DNA from: Chersky-840 sp035604715
GTDB taxonomy: Bacteria; Actinomycetota; Acidimicrobiia; Acidimicrobiales; UBA8190
Assembly: GCA_963731665.1 (NCBI GenBank)
Contig: CAVSWP010000003.1
Span: 326,821 to 390,820, forward strand
Direction: 5' to 3'
DNA length: 64,000 bases
Shown here: positions 25,273 to 35,574 of the stretch, in pieces
How positions within the stretch are numbered: the first letter of the stretch is position 1
Layout: the number at the start of each line of letters is the position of its first letter
Translations under genes and position numbers: made by a program
The notes under the pieces: generated by a model
The model's input: only the letters and a program-made list of their open reading frames with translations
The model's database searches: none
Told to the model about the DNA's origin: nothing

Positions 25273-26091
25273 ATGACGCGTTCGGACGACAGCGAGGTCC
25301 CTGACTACCCCGCCATGCTGCGCATGGACGGGCGGGGTGTGGTCGTGATCGGCGCCGGACAGGGGATCGGGCGCCAGGCCTGCCACGCCCTGGCCCAGGC
25401 CGGGGCCACGGTGCTGTGCGTCGACCTCGACAAGGACCTCGCCGCCGACATCGCCGTCGAGGTGGGCGGGGTGGCCTGGGTGGGCAACGCCACCGTCCGG
25501 GCCGACGCCGAGCGGCTCTTCGCCGAGGCGCCGGGACTGCTGGCCGAGAAGGGTGCCAGCGGTCTCGCCGGCATCGTGGACATCGTGGGCATGGCCCAGT
25601 ACCGCGGCCTGCTGGAGCTCGACGACGAGTTGTGGGACTGGCACCACGACATCGTGCTGCGCCACGCCTATCTGGCCGTGTCGGTCGGGGGCCGGGCGTT
25701 GCGCGACGCCGGCGGGGGCGTCATGGTGTTCGTGGCCTCGGCCTCCGGGCTCACCGCCGCCCCCCGCCACGCCGCCTACGGCGCGGCCAAAGCGGGGCTC
25801 ATGGCGCTGGTGCGCTCGGCCGCGGTGGAGCTCGGCCCCCTGCACATCCGCGTCAACGCCGTGGCCCCGGGCATCGTGTGGACCCCGCGTGTGTCGGGCT
25901 ACTTGGGTGACAAGGGCAAGGCCGTCAACGCCGCGAACTCGCCCCTGGACCGCGTGGCGTTGCCCCAGGACATCGCGGCGGCCATCGTCTTTCTTGCCTC
26001 GGACCTGTCGGCCTATGTCAACGGGCAGGTGCTCTCGGTCGACGGCGGCGTGGGGGTGAAGTTCCCCTACCCCGTGCCCGACGACCTGTGA
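25273..26091 (+). CDS. Short-chain dehydrogenase/reductase
   Basis: 272 residues, classical SDR: nucleotide motif VIGAGQGIGRQACHAL, DLD at the end of beta2, catalytic Ser in VFVASASGLTAAP, YGAAKAGLMALVRSAAVEL with Tyr and Lys, and SVDGGVGVKF at the C-terminus. Asp after beta2 suggests NAD(H) preference. The usual NAG motif is altered to DIVGMAQY. GGAGG precedes ATG 25273. It overlaps the SGNH gene by GTGA, so both are probably made together. Confidence 0.88.
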   Translation: MTRSDDSEVPDYPAMLRMDGRGVVVIGAGQGIGRQACHALAQAGATVLCVDLDKDLAADIAVEVGGVAWVGNATVRADAERLFAEAPGLLAEKGASGLAGIVDIVGMAQYRGLLELDDELWDWHHDIVLRHAYLAVSVGGRALRDAGGGVMVFVASASGLTAAPRHAAYGAAKAGLMALVRSAAVELGPLHIRVNAVAPGIVWTPRVSGYLGDKGKAVNAANSPLDRVALPQDIAAAIVFLASDLSAYVNGQVLSVDGGVGVKFPYPVPDDL

Positions 26092-27119
26092 CCGGCGTCC
26101 TCACCGACGTGGCCCCGGGGCGCTCCCCCGAGGTGGAGCCGTTCCTGCGGGGCTGCGCCTACCGGGCCGTGGCCGGTGTGCCCTACCCGCGCTTCGATCC
26201 CCGAGACGCGGCGCGCATCCCCGGCGACACCTGGCTGTGCGCCCAGATCCCCGCCGGGGTGCGCCTGGAGCTCGTCGGCGACGCCTCGCACGTGGTCCTC
26301 GACTACACCACGGCCACCGGCGACCTCGGCTACCGGGGCCCCGGGGCGGGCACCACGTTCGCCCTGTGGCGCGGCGAGGAGCAGGTCGACGAGCAGCCGG
26401 CCGAGCTCGGCGCGGGCAGGGTGACCCTGGCCCTGGGGGCCTCGGGCGCCGAGCCCGCCGTGGTCTATCTCCCCGAGGGCATGCGCCCTGAGGTCCGGAG
26501 CCTGCGGGCCGTGGGCGGGACCATCGAGCCGGCTCCGACGGGACCCCGCTGGGTCGCCTACGGGGACTCGCTCCTCGAGGGATGGGTGGCGAGCGCCCCG
26601 GCGCTCGCCTGGGGAGCGGTGGCGGCGCGCCGCCACGGTCTGGACCTCGTGAACATGGGGTATGCCGGCTCCGCCCGGGGCGAGATCCCCTGCGCCGAGG
26701 CGCTGTCCGCCTTGGAGGCCGACGTCATCTCGATCTCGCACGGCACCAACTGCTGGACCCGCACCCCCCACAGCGCGGCGATGATGCTCGAGACCACGCG
26801 GGCCTTCCTCGACATCGTCCGCCAGGGACACCCCGAGACCCCGGTGGTGGTGGCGAGCCCCGTGGTGCGCCCCGACGCCGAGGCCACCCCCAACCGGCTC
26901 GGGGCCACCCTTGGCGACCTGCGCGCCGCGATGGAGCAGGCCGTGGCGGCCCGCCTCGACGGCGGCGACCACAACCTCGTGCTCGTCCCCGGCGCCGACG
27001 TCATCACCCCCGAGCAGCTGGCCGACGGCATCCATCCCGGCGACGCCGGGCAGGCACGGCTGGCCGAGGTCTTCGGCTCGGCGGTGTCCCGGGCCCTGGG
27101 CGCGGCGGCGGCCCGGTGA
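26088..27119 (+). CDS. SGNH/GDSL-family hydrolase with N-terminal beta domain
   Basis: 343 residues. The N-terminal part (about 1-145) is beta-rich, like the accessory domain of some carbohydrate esterases. The C-terminal SGNH domain shows block I YGDSLLEGW (Ser), block II NMGYAGSARG (Gly), block III SHGTNCW (Asn) and block V DGIHPGD (Asp/His), so the catalytic set is complete. No signal peptide, hence probably cytoplasmic. GTG 26088 overlaps the upstream SDR stop and its own stop overlaps the IclR start, both as GTGA. An esterase or deacylase role in a degradation route is inferred. Confidence 0.85.
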   Translation: MTGVLTDVAPGRSPEVEPFLRGCAYRAVAGVPYPRFDPRDAARIPGDTWLCAQIPAGVRLELVGDASHVVLDYTTATGDLGYRGPGAGTTFALWRGEEQVDEQPAELGAGRVTLALGASGAEPAVVYLPEGMRPEVRSLRAVGGTIEPAPTGPRWVAYGDSLLEGWVASAPALAWGAVAARRHGLDLVNMGYAGSARGEIPCAEALSALEADVISISHGTNCWTRTPHSAAMMLETTRAFLDIVRQGHPETPVVVASPVVRPDAEATPNRLGATLGDLRAAMEQAVAARLDGGDHNLVLVPGADVITPEQLADGIHPGDAGQARLAEVFGSAVSRALGAAAAR

Positions 27120-27991
27120 CCGGGTCGGCGTCGGCGGAGCGCGTGGTGAGCGTCATCGACTTCCTGGCGTCGCGCCCGGGCGAGTCCTTCGGCCTCTCCG
27201 ACCTGGCCCGGGCCCTCGGCCTGCCCAAGGCCACCGCCCACGGGCTGTGCGCCACGCTGACCGAGTCGGGCTGGCTGCTGCGCCATCCCGCCGACAAGAC
27301 CTACACGTTGGGGCCGGCTCTCATCGCCGCCGGGCACGCCGCAGGAGCACGGCAGCTCGACCTCGTCGACCACGCCCGTCCGGTGATGGAGGAGCTCGCC
27401 GCCGCCCTCGCTGCCCAGGTGGTGGCGTCGGGCACGGTGGGCGACGAGATGGTGTTGCTGGCCACCGCCGGTCGCCCCGGGCCCATGTGGCTCGCCTTCA
27501 CGGTGGGCCAGCGCGTGCCGCTGGCCCCGCCCCTGGGGACCGTGTTCCTGGCGTGGGCCGGCCCCGACCCCGTCGAAGCGTGGCTGGACCGCCTGGGACC
27601 GGACGCCACCGAGGCCGACAAGCAGCGGCTTCGCTCGGCCCTGGGCGTCATCCGCGGCCGGGGCTACGCGCTCAACCTCGAAGCGGTGGCCAACCTCAAG
27701 TTGAGCCGGGCCCTGACCGGACGCGACAGCCGCCGGCGGGCGTTGGCGGTGGCCGTCGAGGACCTGGCGCACGAGGAGTACCTCCTCCAGGAGCTCGAAG
27801 AGGGGGCCACCTACCGCCTCAGCCAGGTGTCCGCGCCCGTCTTCGGCTCCGACGGCGCCGTGGCCCTGGCCCTCACCGTCGTGGGCCTGCCCGAGAAGCT
27901 GACGGGGGAGGAGATCCCCCGCTACGGCAACGCCCTGGTGGCCGCCACCCGGCGTCTGAGCGCCTCCATCCACGGCCGCCCTCCGCCGTGA
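27116..27991 (+). CDS. IclR family transcriptional regulator
   Basis: 291 residues: N-terminal winged helix (ERVVSVIDFLASRPGESFGL, LPKATAHGLCATL) and C-terminal effector-binding domain (AFTVGQRVPLAPPLGTVFLA, YALNLEAVANLKL, SQVSAPVFGSDGAVALALTV). IclR proteins control aromatic and acyl catabolic operons, often their own. GTGA overlaps on both sides place it inside the SDR-SGNH-IclR-SDR unit, so it probably regulates the cluster, perhaps through the palindrome at 24021-24040. Confidence 0.9.
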   Translation: MTGSASAERVVSVIDFLASRPGESFGLSDLARALGLPKATAHGLCATLTESGWLLRHPADKTYTLGPALIAAGHAAGARQLDLVDHARPVMEELAAALAAQVVASGTVGDEMVLLATAGRPGPMWLAFTVGQRVPLAPPLGTVFLAWAGPDPVEAWLDRLGPDATEADKQRLRSALGVIRGRGYALNLEAVANLKLSRALTGRDSRRRALAVAVEDLAHEEYLLQELEEGATYRLSQVSAPVFGSDGAVALALTVVGLPEKLTGEEIPRYGNALVAATRRLSASIHGRPPP

Positions 27992-28794
27992 GGCCCGACG
28001 CGCTGGCCGCCTTCGACCTCGGGGGTCGCGTGGCGGTGGTGACCGGGGCGGCCTCGGGCATCGGCCGGGCGACGGCCGTGTTGCTCGGCGCGGCGGGAGC
28101 GGCGGTGCTGTGCGCCGATGTCGACAGCGCCGGCGCCCAGCAGACCGCCGGCGCCCTGGAGGAGGCCGGCGGACGCGCCCTGGCCCGCCGGGTCGACGTC
28201 ACGGTGGCCGGTGAGGTCGACGCCGCCGTGGACGAGGCCGTGTCGGTGCTCGGCCGCCTCGACGTCATGGCCAACGTGGCCGGCATCATCACCCAGTCGC
28301 CGGTGGTCGACCTCGACGACGACGCCCTGGCCCGCATCCTGGGCGTCAACCTCATGGGCGTGTTCCGGGGATGTCGCGCCGCGGCCCGGGCCATGAGCGC
28401 CCAGGGCTCGGGCTCGATCGTGAACATGGCGTCGGCGGCCATCGACGCCCCCTCGCCGGGACTGGCCGGCTACGGCATGGCCAAGGCCGCCGTGGTCCAG
28501 CTCACCCGGGTGTTGGCCACCGAGATGGGCCCCGTGGGAGTCCGGGTCAACGCGGTGGCGCCGGGGTTCGTGGAGACCGCCATGACCAGCCGGCACTTCA
28601 CCGCCGCCGACGGCACCGTCGACGAGGCCCATCGCCAGGCCGTCCTGGGGGCGGTGGCCCGCACCACCCCGCTGCGCACCACCGGCCGGCCCGAAGACGT
28701 CGCTCACGCCGTGCTCTATCTGTCGTCGGAGGCGTCTCGTTTCGTGACCGGGCAGATCCTGCGCCCCAACGGGGGAGTGGCGATGCCATGGTGA
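27988..28794 (+). CDS. Short-chain dehydrogenase/reductase
   Basis: 268 residues, classical SDR with VVTGAASGIGRATAVLLG, ADVDS after beta2 (NAD type), NVAGI, catalytic Ser in IVNMASAAI, YGMAKAAVVQLTRVLATEM, NAVAPGFVETAM and a C-terminal RPNGGVAMPW. GTG 27988 overlaps the IclR stop. It is the last gene of the coupled unit. The two SDRs are only distantly similar and probably act on different intermediates. Confidence 0.88.
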   Translation: MRPDALAAFDLGGRVAVVTGAASGIGRATAVLLGAAGAAVLCADVDSAGAQQTAGALEEAGGRALARRVDVTVAGEVDAAVDEAVSVLGRLDVMANVAGIITQSPVVDLDDDALARILGVNLMGVFRGCRAAARAMSAQGSGSIVNMASAAIDAPSPGLAGYGMAKAAVVQLTRVLATEMGPVGVRVNAVAPGFVETAMTSRHFTAADGTVDEAHRQAVLGAVARTTPLRTTGRPEDVAHAVLYLSSEASRFVTGQILRPNGGVAMPW

Positions 28795-28854
28795 GCGCGG
28801 GGACAGACGCGGCGCCCGCCGCCGCCGAGGGGCACGACCGAGAGAGGAGCGACC

Positions 28855-29175
28855 ATGCAGCTCGTCGTGGACTTCGAGGCTGAGCCGGCCACCGTGGCCG
28901 TCGAGGAACCGTCGGACTGCGGGCGGTTCCACGTGAGCGTGCGGGGCCACGGTGATGCCGGCACCCTGGACGAGGCCCTGCGCTCGAACCACGTGGGAGT
29001 GGTCGACGGCGACGGCGAGGCCATGGTGCGCGTCGACGCCGTGCGGCGCCTGGTGGCGGGGGCGGTCGACGACGGCTGGGAGGCCGACTTCGCGGCCATG
29101 GTCGACTACGCCCGGTCCAAGGGCTGGCTGAGTGAGGACGGCACGTCGATCCGGGCGCACGTGGAGTGGGGGTAG
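28855..29175 (+). CDS. Hypothetical protein
   Basis: 106 residues, acidic, no signal or membrane segment. The N-terminal half is strand-rich (MQLVVDFEAEPATVAVEE) and the C-terminal half helical, ending near GWLSEDGTSIRAHVEWG. I do not recognise the family. ATG 28855 follows GAGAGGAG by five bases. Lies 60 bases after the second SDR and 21 before fumC in the same direction. Confidence 0.6.
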   Translation: MQLVVDFEAEPATVAVEEPSDCGRFHVSVRGHGDAGTLDEALRSNHVGVVDGDGEAMVRVDAVRRLVAGAVDDGWEADFAAMVDYARSKGWLSEDGTSIRAHVEWG

Positions 29176-29196
29176 TTTCGCGTTGATGGTGAGCGC

Positions 29197-30585
<1,389 letters not shown>

Positions 30586-30615
30586 GCCCGCCCGCCCGCT
30601 CGTAGGCTGGGGCCC

Positions 30616-30906
30616 GTGGAGCTCCTCGACCCCGCCATCGTGGACGCCGAACTGGCCGGCGGCCTCGAGTGGGAACGCCAGGGCGACGAGCTGGTGAAGA
30701 CGCGTCGGGGAAAGAACTTCGCCGCCGCCCTGGCCTATGTCAACGCCGTGGGGGCCCTCGCCGAGGCCATGGACCACCACCCCGACATTGACATCCGGTG
30801 GAACACCGTCACCCTGCGCCTGACCACGCACTCGGCGGGTGGCCTCACCCGCCTCGATCTCGACTTGGCCCGCCAGATCGACGCCCTGTCCGCCCCGGGT
30901 GCCTGA
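30616..30906 (+). CDS. Pterin-4-alpha-carbinolamine dehydratase
   Basis: 96-residue PCD/DCoH protein that recycles 4a-hydroxytetrahydropterin or acts in molybdopterin metabolism. The signature with catalytic His residues is MDHHPDIDIRWNTVTLRLTT followed by HSAGGLT. TAGGCT at 30603-30608 lies seven bases before GTG 30616 with no Shine-Dalgarno sequence: leaderless start. It overlaps the next gene by eight bases. No aromatic amino acid hydroxylase is nearby, so the pterin partner is unknown. Confidence 0.92.
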   Translation: MELLDPAIVDAELAGGLEWERQGDELVKTRRGKNFAAALAYVNAVGALAEAMDHHPDIDIRWNTVTLRLTTHSAGGLTRLDLDLARQIDALSAPGA

Positions 30907-31915
30907 ACACCGCTCGCGCCGGCGCGACCGCTTCCACTACGTCCCCACCGCGCTCCTCGCCGGCCAGGACCACGTCATGGTGGACGGTGCGCCCCGCCCG
31001 GGCACGGCGCGCACCTTGTCTCACTGGCCGGGGACGCCCACCCCCGAAGCCTTGTGGCACGACCTGTCGGCCGGCATCGTGCTCGGCGCCCTGGACCGCC
31101 CCGAGCTGCTACCCCGCCACGTCGACGTGGCCACCGTCGACCACTACGACGCCGACGGCGTGCTGGCGCTGGGGCTGTTGTGCGTCGACGGCCTGGCCAC
31201 CCGGCACGGTCCCCTCGTGGTCGAGGCGGCCCGGGTGGGCGACTTCGGTGTGGTGCGTGACCGCCAGGCGGCACTGGTGGCCTTCGCCCTCGCCGCCCTG
31301 GGCGACGCCGACGTCATGGACCGCACGGCGTGGGCCACCACCGAGGCGCTGCGCATCCTGCCCGACCTCGTCGAGGACCCCGAGCGTCACCGGGAGTTGT
31401 GGGGCGCCGAGGCGGACGCTTTCGAGGCGTCATCGCGCGCCCTTGAGGAGCGATGGGCCACGCTCGAGGAACGCCCGGAGAACGACCTGGCCATCGTGCG
31501 GGTCGACGTCACCCACCCCCACGCCGCCGCCGCGGCCTGGCAGGGCGCGCCCCTGCACCCCGGGGCGGTGCACTCGGCCACGGCGCGGCTGCGAGTAGCC
31601 ACCATCGCCGGGGGCCGGGTCGAGGTCCGCTACCGCTACGAGTCCTGGGTCCGCCTGATGAGCCGTCGGCCCCGGCCCCGCGTGGACCTCAGCGCGGTGG
31701 CCTCCGAGCTCACCGGGGCCGAGACGGCCGGGGCGCACTGGGCCTTCGACGGCGCCGGCGCCATCACCGGCGCCCTGCACCTGGCCGGTCAGGCGCCGAG
31801 CACCCTCGATCCCGAGGACGTCGTGGAGCGGGTGTGCGCGCAGCTCGAAGTCCTGGACGAAGGCCCCGCCGCCTGGGACCCCTACGCCGGCACCGGCCGG
31901 GCGCGCCAGGGCTAG
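30899..31915 (+). CDS. Conserved actinobacterial protein of unknown function
   Basis: 338 residues, soluble. N-terminal RFHYVPTALLAG and ARTLSHWPGTPTPEALWHDL, then VATVDHYDADGVLALGLLCV, whose DHYDADG resembles the DHD motif of DHH-type phosphoesterases. The C-terminal half has VRVDVTHP and RYESWVRLMSRRPRPRVDL. It may belong to a recently named DUF (possibly DUF6687), which I cannot confirm. GTG 30899 overlaps the upstream gene, implying co-expression with the pterin enzyme. Its TAG stop shares CTAG with the convergent pspAB stop. Confidence 0.65.
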   Translation: MPEHRSRRRDRFHYVPTALLAGQDHVMVDGAPRPGTARTLSHWPGTPTPEALWHDLSAGIVLGALDRPELLPRHVDVATVDHYDADGVLALGLLCVDGLATRHGPLVVEAARVGDFGVVRDRQAALVAFALAALGDADVMDRTAWATTEALRILPDLVEDPERHRELWGAEADAFEASSRALEERWATLEERPENDLAIVRVDVTHPHAAAAAWQGAPLHPGAVHSATARLRVATIAGGRVEVRYRYESWVRLMSRRPRPRVDLSAVASELTGAETAGAHWAFDGAGAITGALHLAGQAPSTLDPEDVVERVCAQLEVLDEGPAAWDPYAGTGRARQG

Positions 31916-32652
31916 GCGATGGGGAGGTCCCACATCGGGAACCACCGCGACAGGTCGGGCTCGATGGGGAGGTCCTGGGCCAGCATGCCCTTGAGCCGGA
32001 GCTCGAGCTCGCTGTCGCGTTGCTCGGGACCCGTGGGGGCAAAGGGGTAGAAGGTTCCCTGCTTGGCCAGATACACCAGGTACAAGGGCCGGGTGATGGT
32101 GTCGGCACTCGACCCGCTGGCATCGGGGGCACCCGTGTCCGCGCTGGCGTCATTCTGCTGATCGGTCCCCGGGCAGAAGCCGAAGACCGAGCACAGCAGC
32201 TGCGTGCTCCATCCCGCGTCCTGGAGCGACGAGTGCACCATGTGCACGCGGGTGACGAGGTCGTCGACGGCACTGGCCTCGACGATGATCCACCGGTACC
32301 CGAATTTGTCGCCCACGTGCCGCACGATCGGTTTGCCCGGGGCGCCTGGCGCGGCGGGGGCGTTGGTGGCAGGGGTGGGGGTGGGGGCGGCGGGGTCGGG
32401 AACCGGAGTGGTCCCCGGGTCGGGGGAGGTGGGGCCGGGGTCGTCGGGCGTCGCCAGGAGCTGCTCGAGCTCGGCCTGCATCTGGGCGAAGGGCTGACCG
32501 GCGGGGGGCTTGAAGCACACTCCGGCGCGCCCCGTCGGCACCAGGCCGGCGGTCACCTGCAAGGTGATGGCCGCCGACGGCAGAGAGAACAGTGCGTCGA
32601 GGTTGGCCTTGACCGGCTTGGTCCGGCCCAGGAGGGTGTCGAGCAGCCCCAT
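31912..32652 (-). CDS. pspAB: PspA-associated protein PspAB
   Basis: 246 residues. Start MGLLDTLLGRTKPVKANLDAL, then TGRAGVCFKP, HSSLQDAGWSTQLLCSVF and the tail RPLYLVYLAKQGTFYPFAPT, DLPIEPDLSRWFPMWDLP: the PspAB pattern. Two low-complexity insertions rich in Pro/Thr/Ala and Ser/Asp (about residues 70-110 and 160-185) make it longer than typical members. Third gene of the pspA-htpX-pspAB operon, 69 bases after htpX. A partner role in envelope stress is inferred from context. Confidence 0.82.
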   Translation of the reverse strand: MGLLDTLLGRTKPVKANLDALFSLPSAAITLQVTAGLVPTGRAGVCFKPPAGQPFAQMQAELEQLLATPDDPGPTSPDPGTTPVPDPAAPTPTPATNAPAAPGAPGKPIVRHVGDKFGYRWIIVEASAVDDLVTRVHMVHSSLQDAGWSTQLLCSVFGFCPGTDQQNDASADTGAPDASGSSADTITRPLYLVYLAKQGTFYPFAPTGPEQRDSELELRLKGMLAQDLPIEPDLSRWFPMWDLPIA

Positions 32653-32721
32653 CGGTTCAGGGGGTGGCGGCGGGCGAGCGTCGGGCCCGGTCGCTCATGG
32701 CGGGGTTGCCCATGAGCAGCG

Positions 32722-33648
32722 TCATCCGGGCTGGTTCATCTCGGCTTCAAGCTTGGCCAGCTGGTCGAGGCGCTTCTGGAGCGGCGGGTGGGTGGAGAAC
32801 AAGGTGGACAGGCTCGTGCCCTTGGCCAGGGCGGGGGTGAAGAAAAAGGCGTTGAAGTGCTCGGCGGAGCGAAGGTCGCGGGTGGGGATGGTCGCCATCA
32901 CCCCGGTCACCTTCACCAGAGCCGAAGCGAGCAGTGAGGGCCGTCCGATCAGGATGGCCCCGGAGCGATCGGCGGCCAGCTCCCGATAGCGCGACAGGGC
33001 CATGGTGAGCAGGAAGCTGATGGCGTAGATGAGGGCCGACACCACGATAACGGCCAGCTCGACCATGGCCGCCTGCCCGGCGCCCCCGCGGTCGTTGCCG
33101 CCACCGAAGCCGCCGAAGATCCCGGCGTAGATCGTGAAGCGGGTGATGAGCCCGGCCACCATCCCGAGGAAGCTCGCCAGGGTCATGATGGCCACGTCAC
33201 GGTGGGCCACATGCGACAGCTCGTGGGCCAGCACCGCCTCGAGCTCGGGCTCGTCGAGCCGGCGCATGATGCCCCTGGTGGCACAGACCACGGCGTTCGA
33301 GGGGTTGCGGCCGGTGGCGAAGGCGTTGGGCATGTCGACATCGGCGATGGCCACGCGTGGCTTCTTCATGTCGGCCAGGGCGCACAGCCGGTCGATAATG
33401 CCATGGAGCTCGGGCTCCTCCTCGGGGGTGACGATGCGGCCGTGCATGCCGAAGAGGGCGATCTTGTCGGAGAACCAGTACTGACAGAACAGCAGTCCGC
33501 CGGCGATGACGACGATCAGCCCGATCGACAGGCCGACGGCGAAGAGGATGCCCACGAAGACTGCGTAGAGCACGACCATGAGCAGTCCGGTGATGAACAT
33601 CCGGATCGTGAGGCCACGGTCGGCCGGGATGCGGCGGTTTATCGCCAT
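32722..33648 (-). CDS. htpX: M48 family zinc metalloprotease HtpX
   Basis: 308 residues. Two N-terminal transmembrane helices, zinc motif AVLAHELSHVAHRD, two further helices, and the third-ligand region SRYRELAADRSGA. Membrane protease degrading damaged membrane proteins. Its ATG overlaps the pspA stop as TGATG, so translation is coupled. Pairing with PspA and PspAB is a known actinobacterial arrangement of the phage-shock system. A Gly-rich loop (GGFGGGNDRGG) lies between helices. Confidence 0.93.
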   Translation of the reverse strand: MAINRRIPADRGLTIRMFITGLLMVVLYAVFVGILFAVGLSIGLIVVIAGGLLFCQYWFSDKIALFGMHGRIVTPEEEPELHGIIDRLCALADMKKPRVAIADVDMPNAFATGRNPSNAVVCATRGIMRRLDEPELEAVLAHELSHVAHRDVAIMTLASFLGMVAGLITRFTIYAGIFGGFGGGNDRGGAGQAAMVELAVIVVSALIYAISFLLTMALSRYRELAADRSGAILIGRPSLLASALVKVTGVMATIPTRDLRSAEHFNAFFFTPALAKGTSLSTLFSTHPPLQKRLDQLAKLEAEMNQPG

Positions 33649-34466
33649 CAGGAATTCACCTCTGGTTGGTTGTCTGGGTGCTTTGTCGGGGACGGGCTGA
33701 GATCTCCGGGTGCGGCGCGCGCGGCGTCGGCGCCCGTCGCTCCCGCCGCCGGGGGGATGGCGGCCGGCGCGACGGCCATCTCGGTCTTCAGGGCGGCGAG
33801 CTCGCGCTCGACCTGTGAGGTGGCGGTGACCTTGTTGAGCTTGGCCTGGATGTCGTCGGTGCTCGAGCTGAGGTCGGTCAGCGCGCCCGAGGCCAGGAGC
33901 TCGTCGATGGCGCCGGCGCGCGCCTGCATCTGGGAGATCTTGTCCTCGGCGCGCTGCATGGTGGCTCCGGCGTCACCCATCGACGAGGAGATGCCGGCCA
34001 CGGCCTCGCCGATGCGGGTCTGGGCCTCGGCCGCGGTGTAGGTCGCCTTCAAGGACTCCTTGCGGGTGCGGAAGGCGGCCACCTGGGTCTGCAGCCGCTG
34101 GGAGGTCTCGACCAGCTTGTCCTGCTGGGCCACGATCTGGGAGTGCTGGGACTCGAGCTCGGTGAGCTGCTCGGCGATGGTGGCCCGCCGGGTGAGCGCC
34201 TCGCGGGCGAGGTCCTCGCGACCCTGGCCCAGGGCCAGACGGGCTTGCTCCTGGAGCTTGGACCCCTGGGCCTGGAGCTGGTTGGCCTGGATCTCGATGC
34301 GCTTTCGGGCCGTGGCCACCTCGGCGATGCTGCGCCGCATCTTCTGGATGTTCTCGAGCTGCTTCTCGTAGGACAGGTCCAGGGTGTCGCGGGGGTCCTC
34401 GACCCGGTCGAGCAGCTTGTTGGTCTTGGCCCGGAAGATGTTCAGAAACCGCTGGAAGACGCCCAT
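33648..34466 (-). CDS. pspA: Phage shock protein A (PspA/IM30 family)
   Basis: 272 residues: MGVFQRFLNIFRAKTNKLLD start (amphipathic membrane-binding helix), then long coiled coil (YEKQLENIQKMRRSIAEVAT), ending in an Ala/Pro-rich tail. PspA oligomers protect damaged membranes. ATG 34466 has a near-perfect GGAGGTGAC Shine-Dalgarno sequence, plus TATGCT ten bases upstream as probable -10. Heads the pspA-htpX-pspAB operon. Divergent from mca; no clgR or psp regulator is adjacent. Confidence 0.92.
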   Translation of the reverse strand: MGVFQRFLNIFRAKTNKLLDRVEDPRDTLDLSYEKQLENIQKMRRSIAEVATARKRIEIQANQLQAQGSKLQEQARLALGQGREDLAREALTRRATIAEQLTELESQHSQIVAQQDKLVETSQRLQTQVAAFRTRKESLKATYTAAEAQTRIGEAVAGISSSMGDAGATMQRAEDKISQMQARAGAIDELLASGALTDLSSSTDDIQAKLNKVTATSQVERELAALKTEMAVAPAAIPPAAGATGADAARAAPGDLSPSPTKHPDNQPEVNS

Positions 34467-34611
34467 GTCACCTCCGAGCATAGGGGAGGGCCATCGTCCG
34501 ATCGCCGCGCCGAGGGCCTGCTGGAGCCGGCGGCGCACGACCCGGGGCCCTCGCTGCCGCCTGGGGGCGGGTCCGCCCCGAGGGCCGGTCCGGGGTCCCA
34601 CGACCTCCGGG

Positions 34612-34617
34612 TACCGT
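34612..34617 (+). promoter_or_regulatory. TACCGT -10 hexamer of mca (leaderless)
   Basis: Lies seven bases before ATG 34625, without a usable Shine-Dalgarno sequence. It favours ATG 34625 over GTG 34616, which overlaps this hexamer. Confidence 0.5.
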
Positions 34618-34624
34618 GAGGAAG

Positions 34625-35506
34625 ATGAGCACCCGCCTGTGTCTGTTGACCGTGCACGCCCACCCTGACGACGAGGCGTCGAAGGGGCCGGCGACCGTGG
34701 CGCGCTATCACGCCGAGGGCATCCACACCGTGCTCGTGTGTTGCACCGGCGGCGAGGAGGGCGACATCCTCAATCCGGCCCTGGACACGCCCGAGGTGCG
34801 CGCCGACCTGGCCGGCGTCCGCCGCCGCGAGCTCGAGCGCGCCGCCTCGATCATCGGGTACGACGAGGTGGTGATGCTCGGGTACCGCGACTCGGGCATG
34901 AAGGACGCCCCGGCCAACGCCCACCCCGACTCCTTCGCCCAGGCCCCCCGGGACGAAGCCGTGGGGAGGCTGGTAGCGGTGATCCGGAGGGTCCGACCGC
35001 AGGTGATGGTGACCTACGAGGACGACCAACAGGGCTATCCCCACCCCGACCACCTGCGCGATCACGAGATCTCGGTGGCGGCCTTCGAGGCCGCCGGCGA
35101 CGGCTCGGCCTTCCCCGAGGCGGGCGAGGCCTTCGCGCCCCTCAAGCTCTACTACGTCGGATGGTCGGCGGCCCGGGTCATGGCGATGCACCAGAAGTTC
35201 GTCGAGCTCGGGCTGGAGTCACCCTTCGACGACGCCTGGCGCGAGCGGGCCAGCAAGATGGTGCGCACCTACTCCACGGCGGTGGACATCTCGGACTTCG
35301 CCGACATTCGACGCCAGGCCCTCCTGGCCCACGCCACCCAGGTCGACCCGACGTCGCCCTTCTGGTTCGGGCTGCCTCGGGAGGTGGCCCGGACCATCCA
35401 TCCCGTCGACGAGTACATCCTCGCCTGCAGCCTGGTGGGTCCGACCGGGCCGGGCGTGACCGAAGACGACCTCTTCGCTGGTGTGCGGGACCTCGCCGCT
35501 CGGTAA
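34625..35506 (+). CDS. mca: PIG-L family deacetylase, mycothiol S-conjugate amidase type
   Basis: 293 residues. Zinc site in VHAHPDDEASKG and HPDHLRDHEIS, plus CCTGGEEGDILNP, RRRELERAASIIGY and LGYRDSGMKD, match Mca more closely than MshB. Mca cleaves mycothiol adducts during detoxification, implying the organism makes mycothiol; the biosynthetic genes are not in the window. The upstream pspA operon is divergent. The next gene follows after about 70 bases. Confidence 0.88.
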   Translation: MSTRLCLLTVHAHPDDEASKGPATVARYHAEGIHTVLVCCTGGEEGDILNPALDTPEVRADLAGVRRRELERAASIIGYDEVVMLGYRDSGMKDAPANAHPDSFAQAPRDEAVGRLVAVIRRVRPQVMVTYEDDQQGYPHPDHLRDHEISVAAFEAAGDGSAFPEAGEAFAPLKLYYVGWSAARVMAMHQKFVELGLESPFDDAWRERASKMVRTYSTAVDISDFADIRRQALLAHATQVDPTSPFWFGLPREVARTIHPVDEYILACSLVGPTGPGVTEDDLFAGVRDLAAR

Positions 35507-35574
35507 CATGCGCCGACGATGCGGGGGCCCGAGGGCCCGCCCATGACCGTTGCCGACGACCCAGGGAGGACGAC

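Noticed and set aside
29173..29178. TAGTTT as a leaderless -10 for fumC
   Set aside because: Eighteen bases from the start, outside the 6-10 base range of the others.
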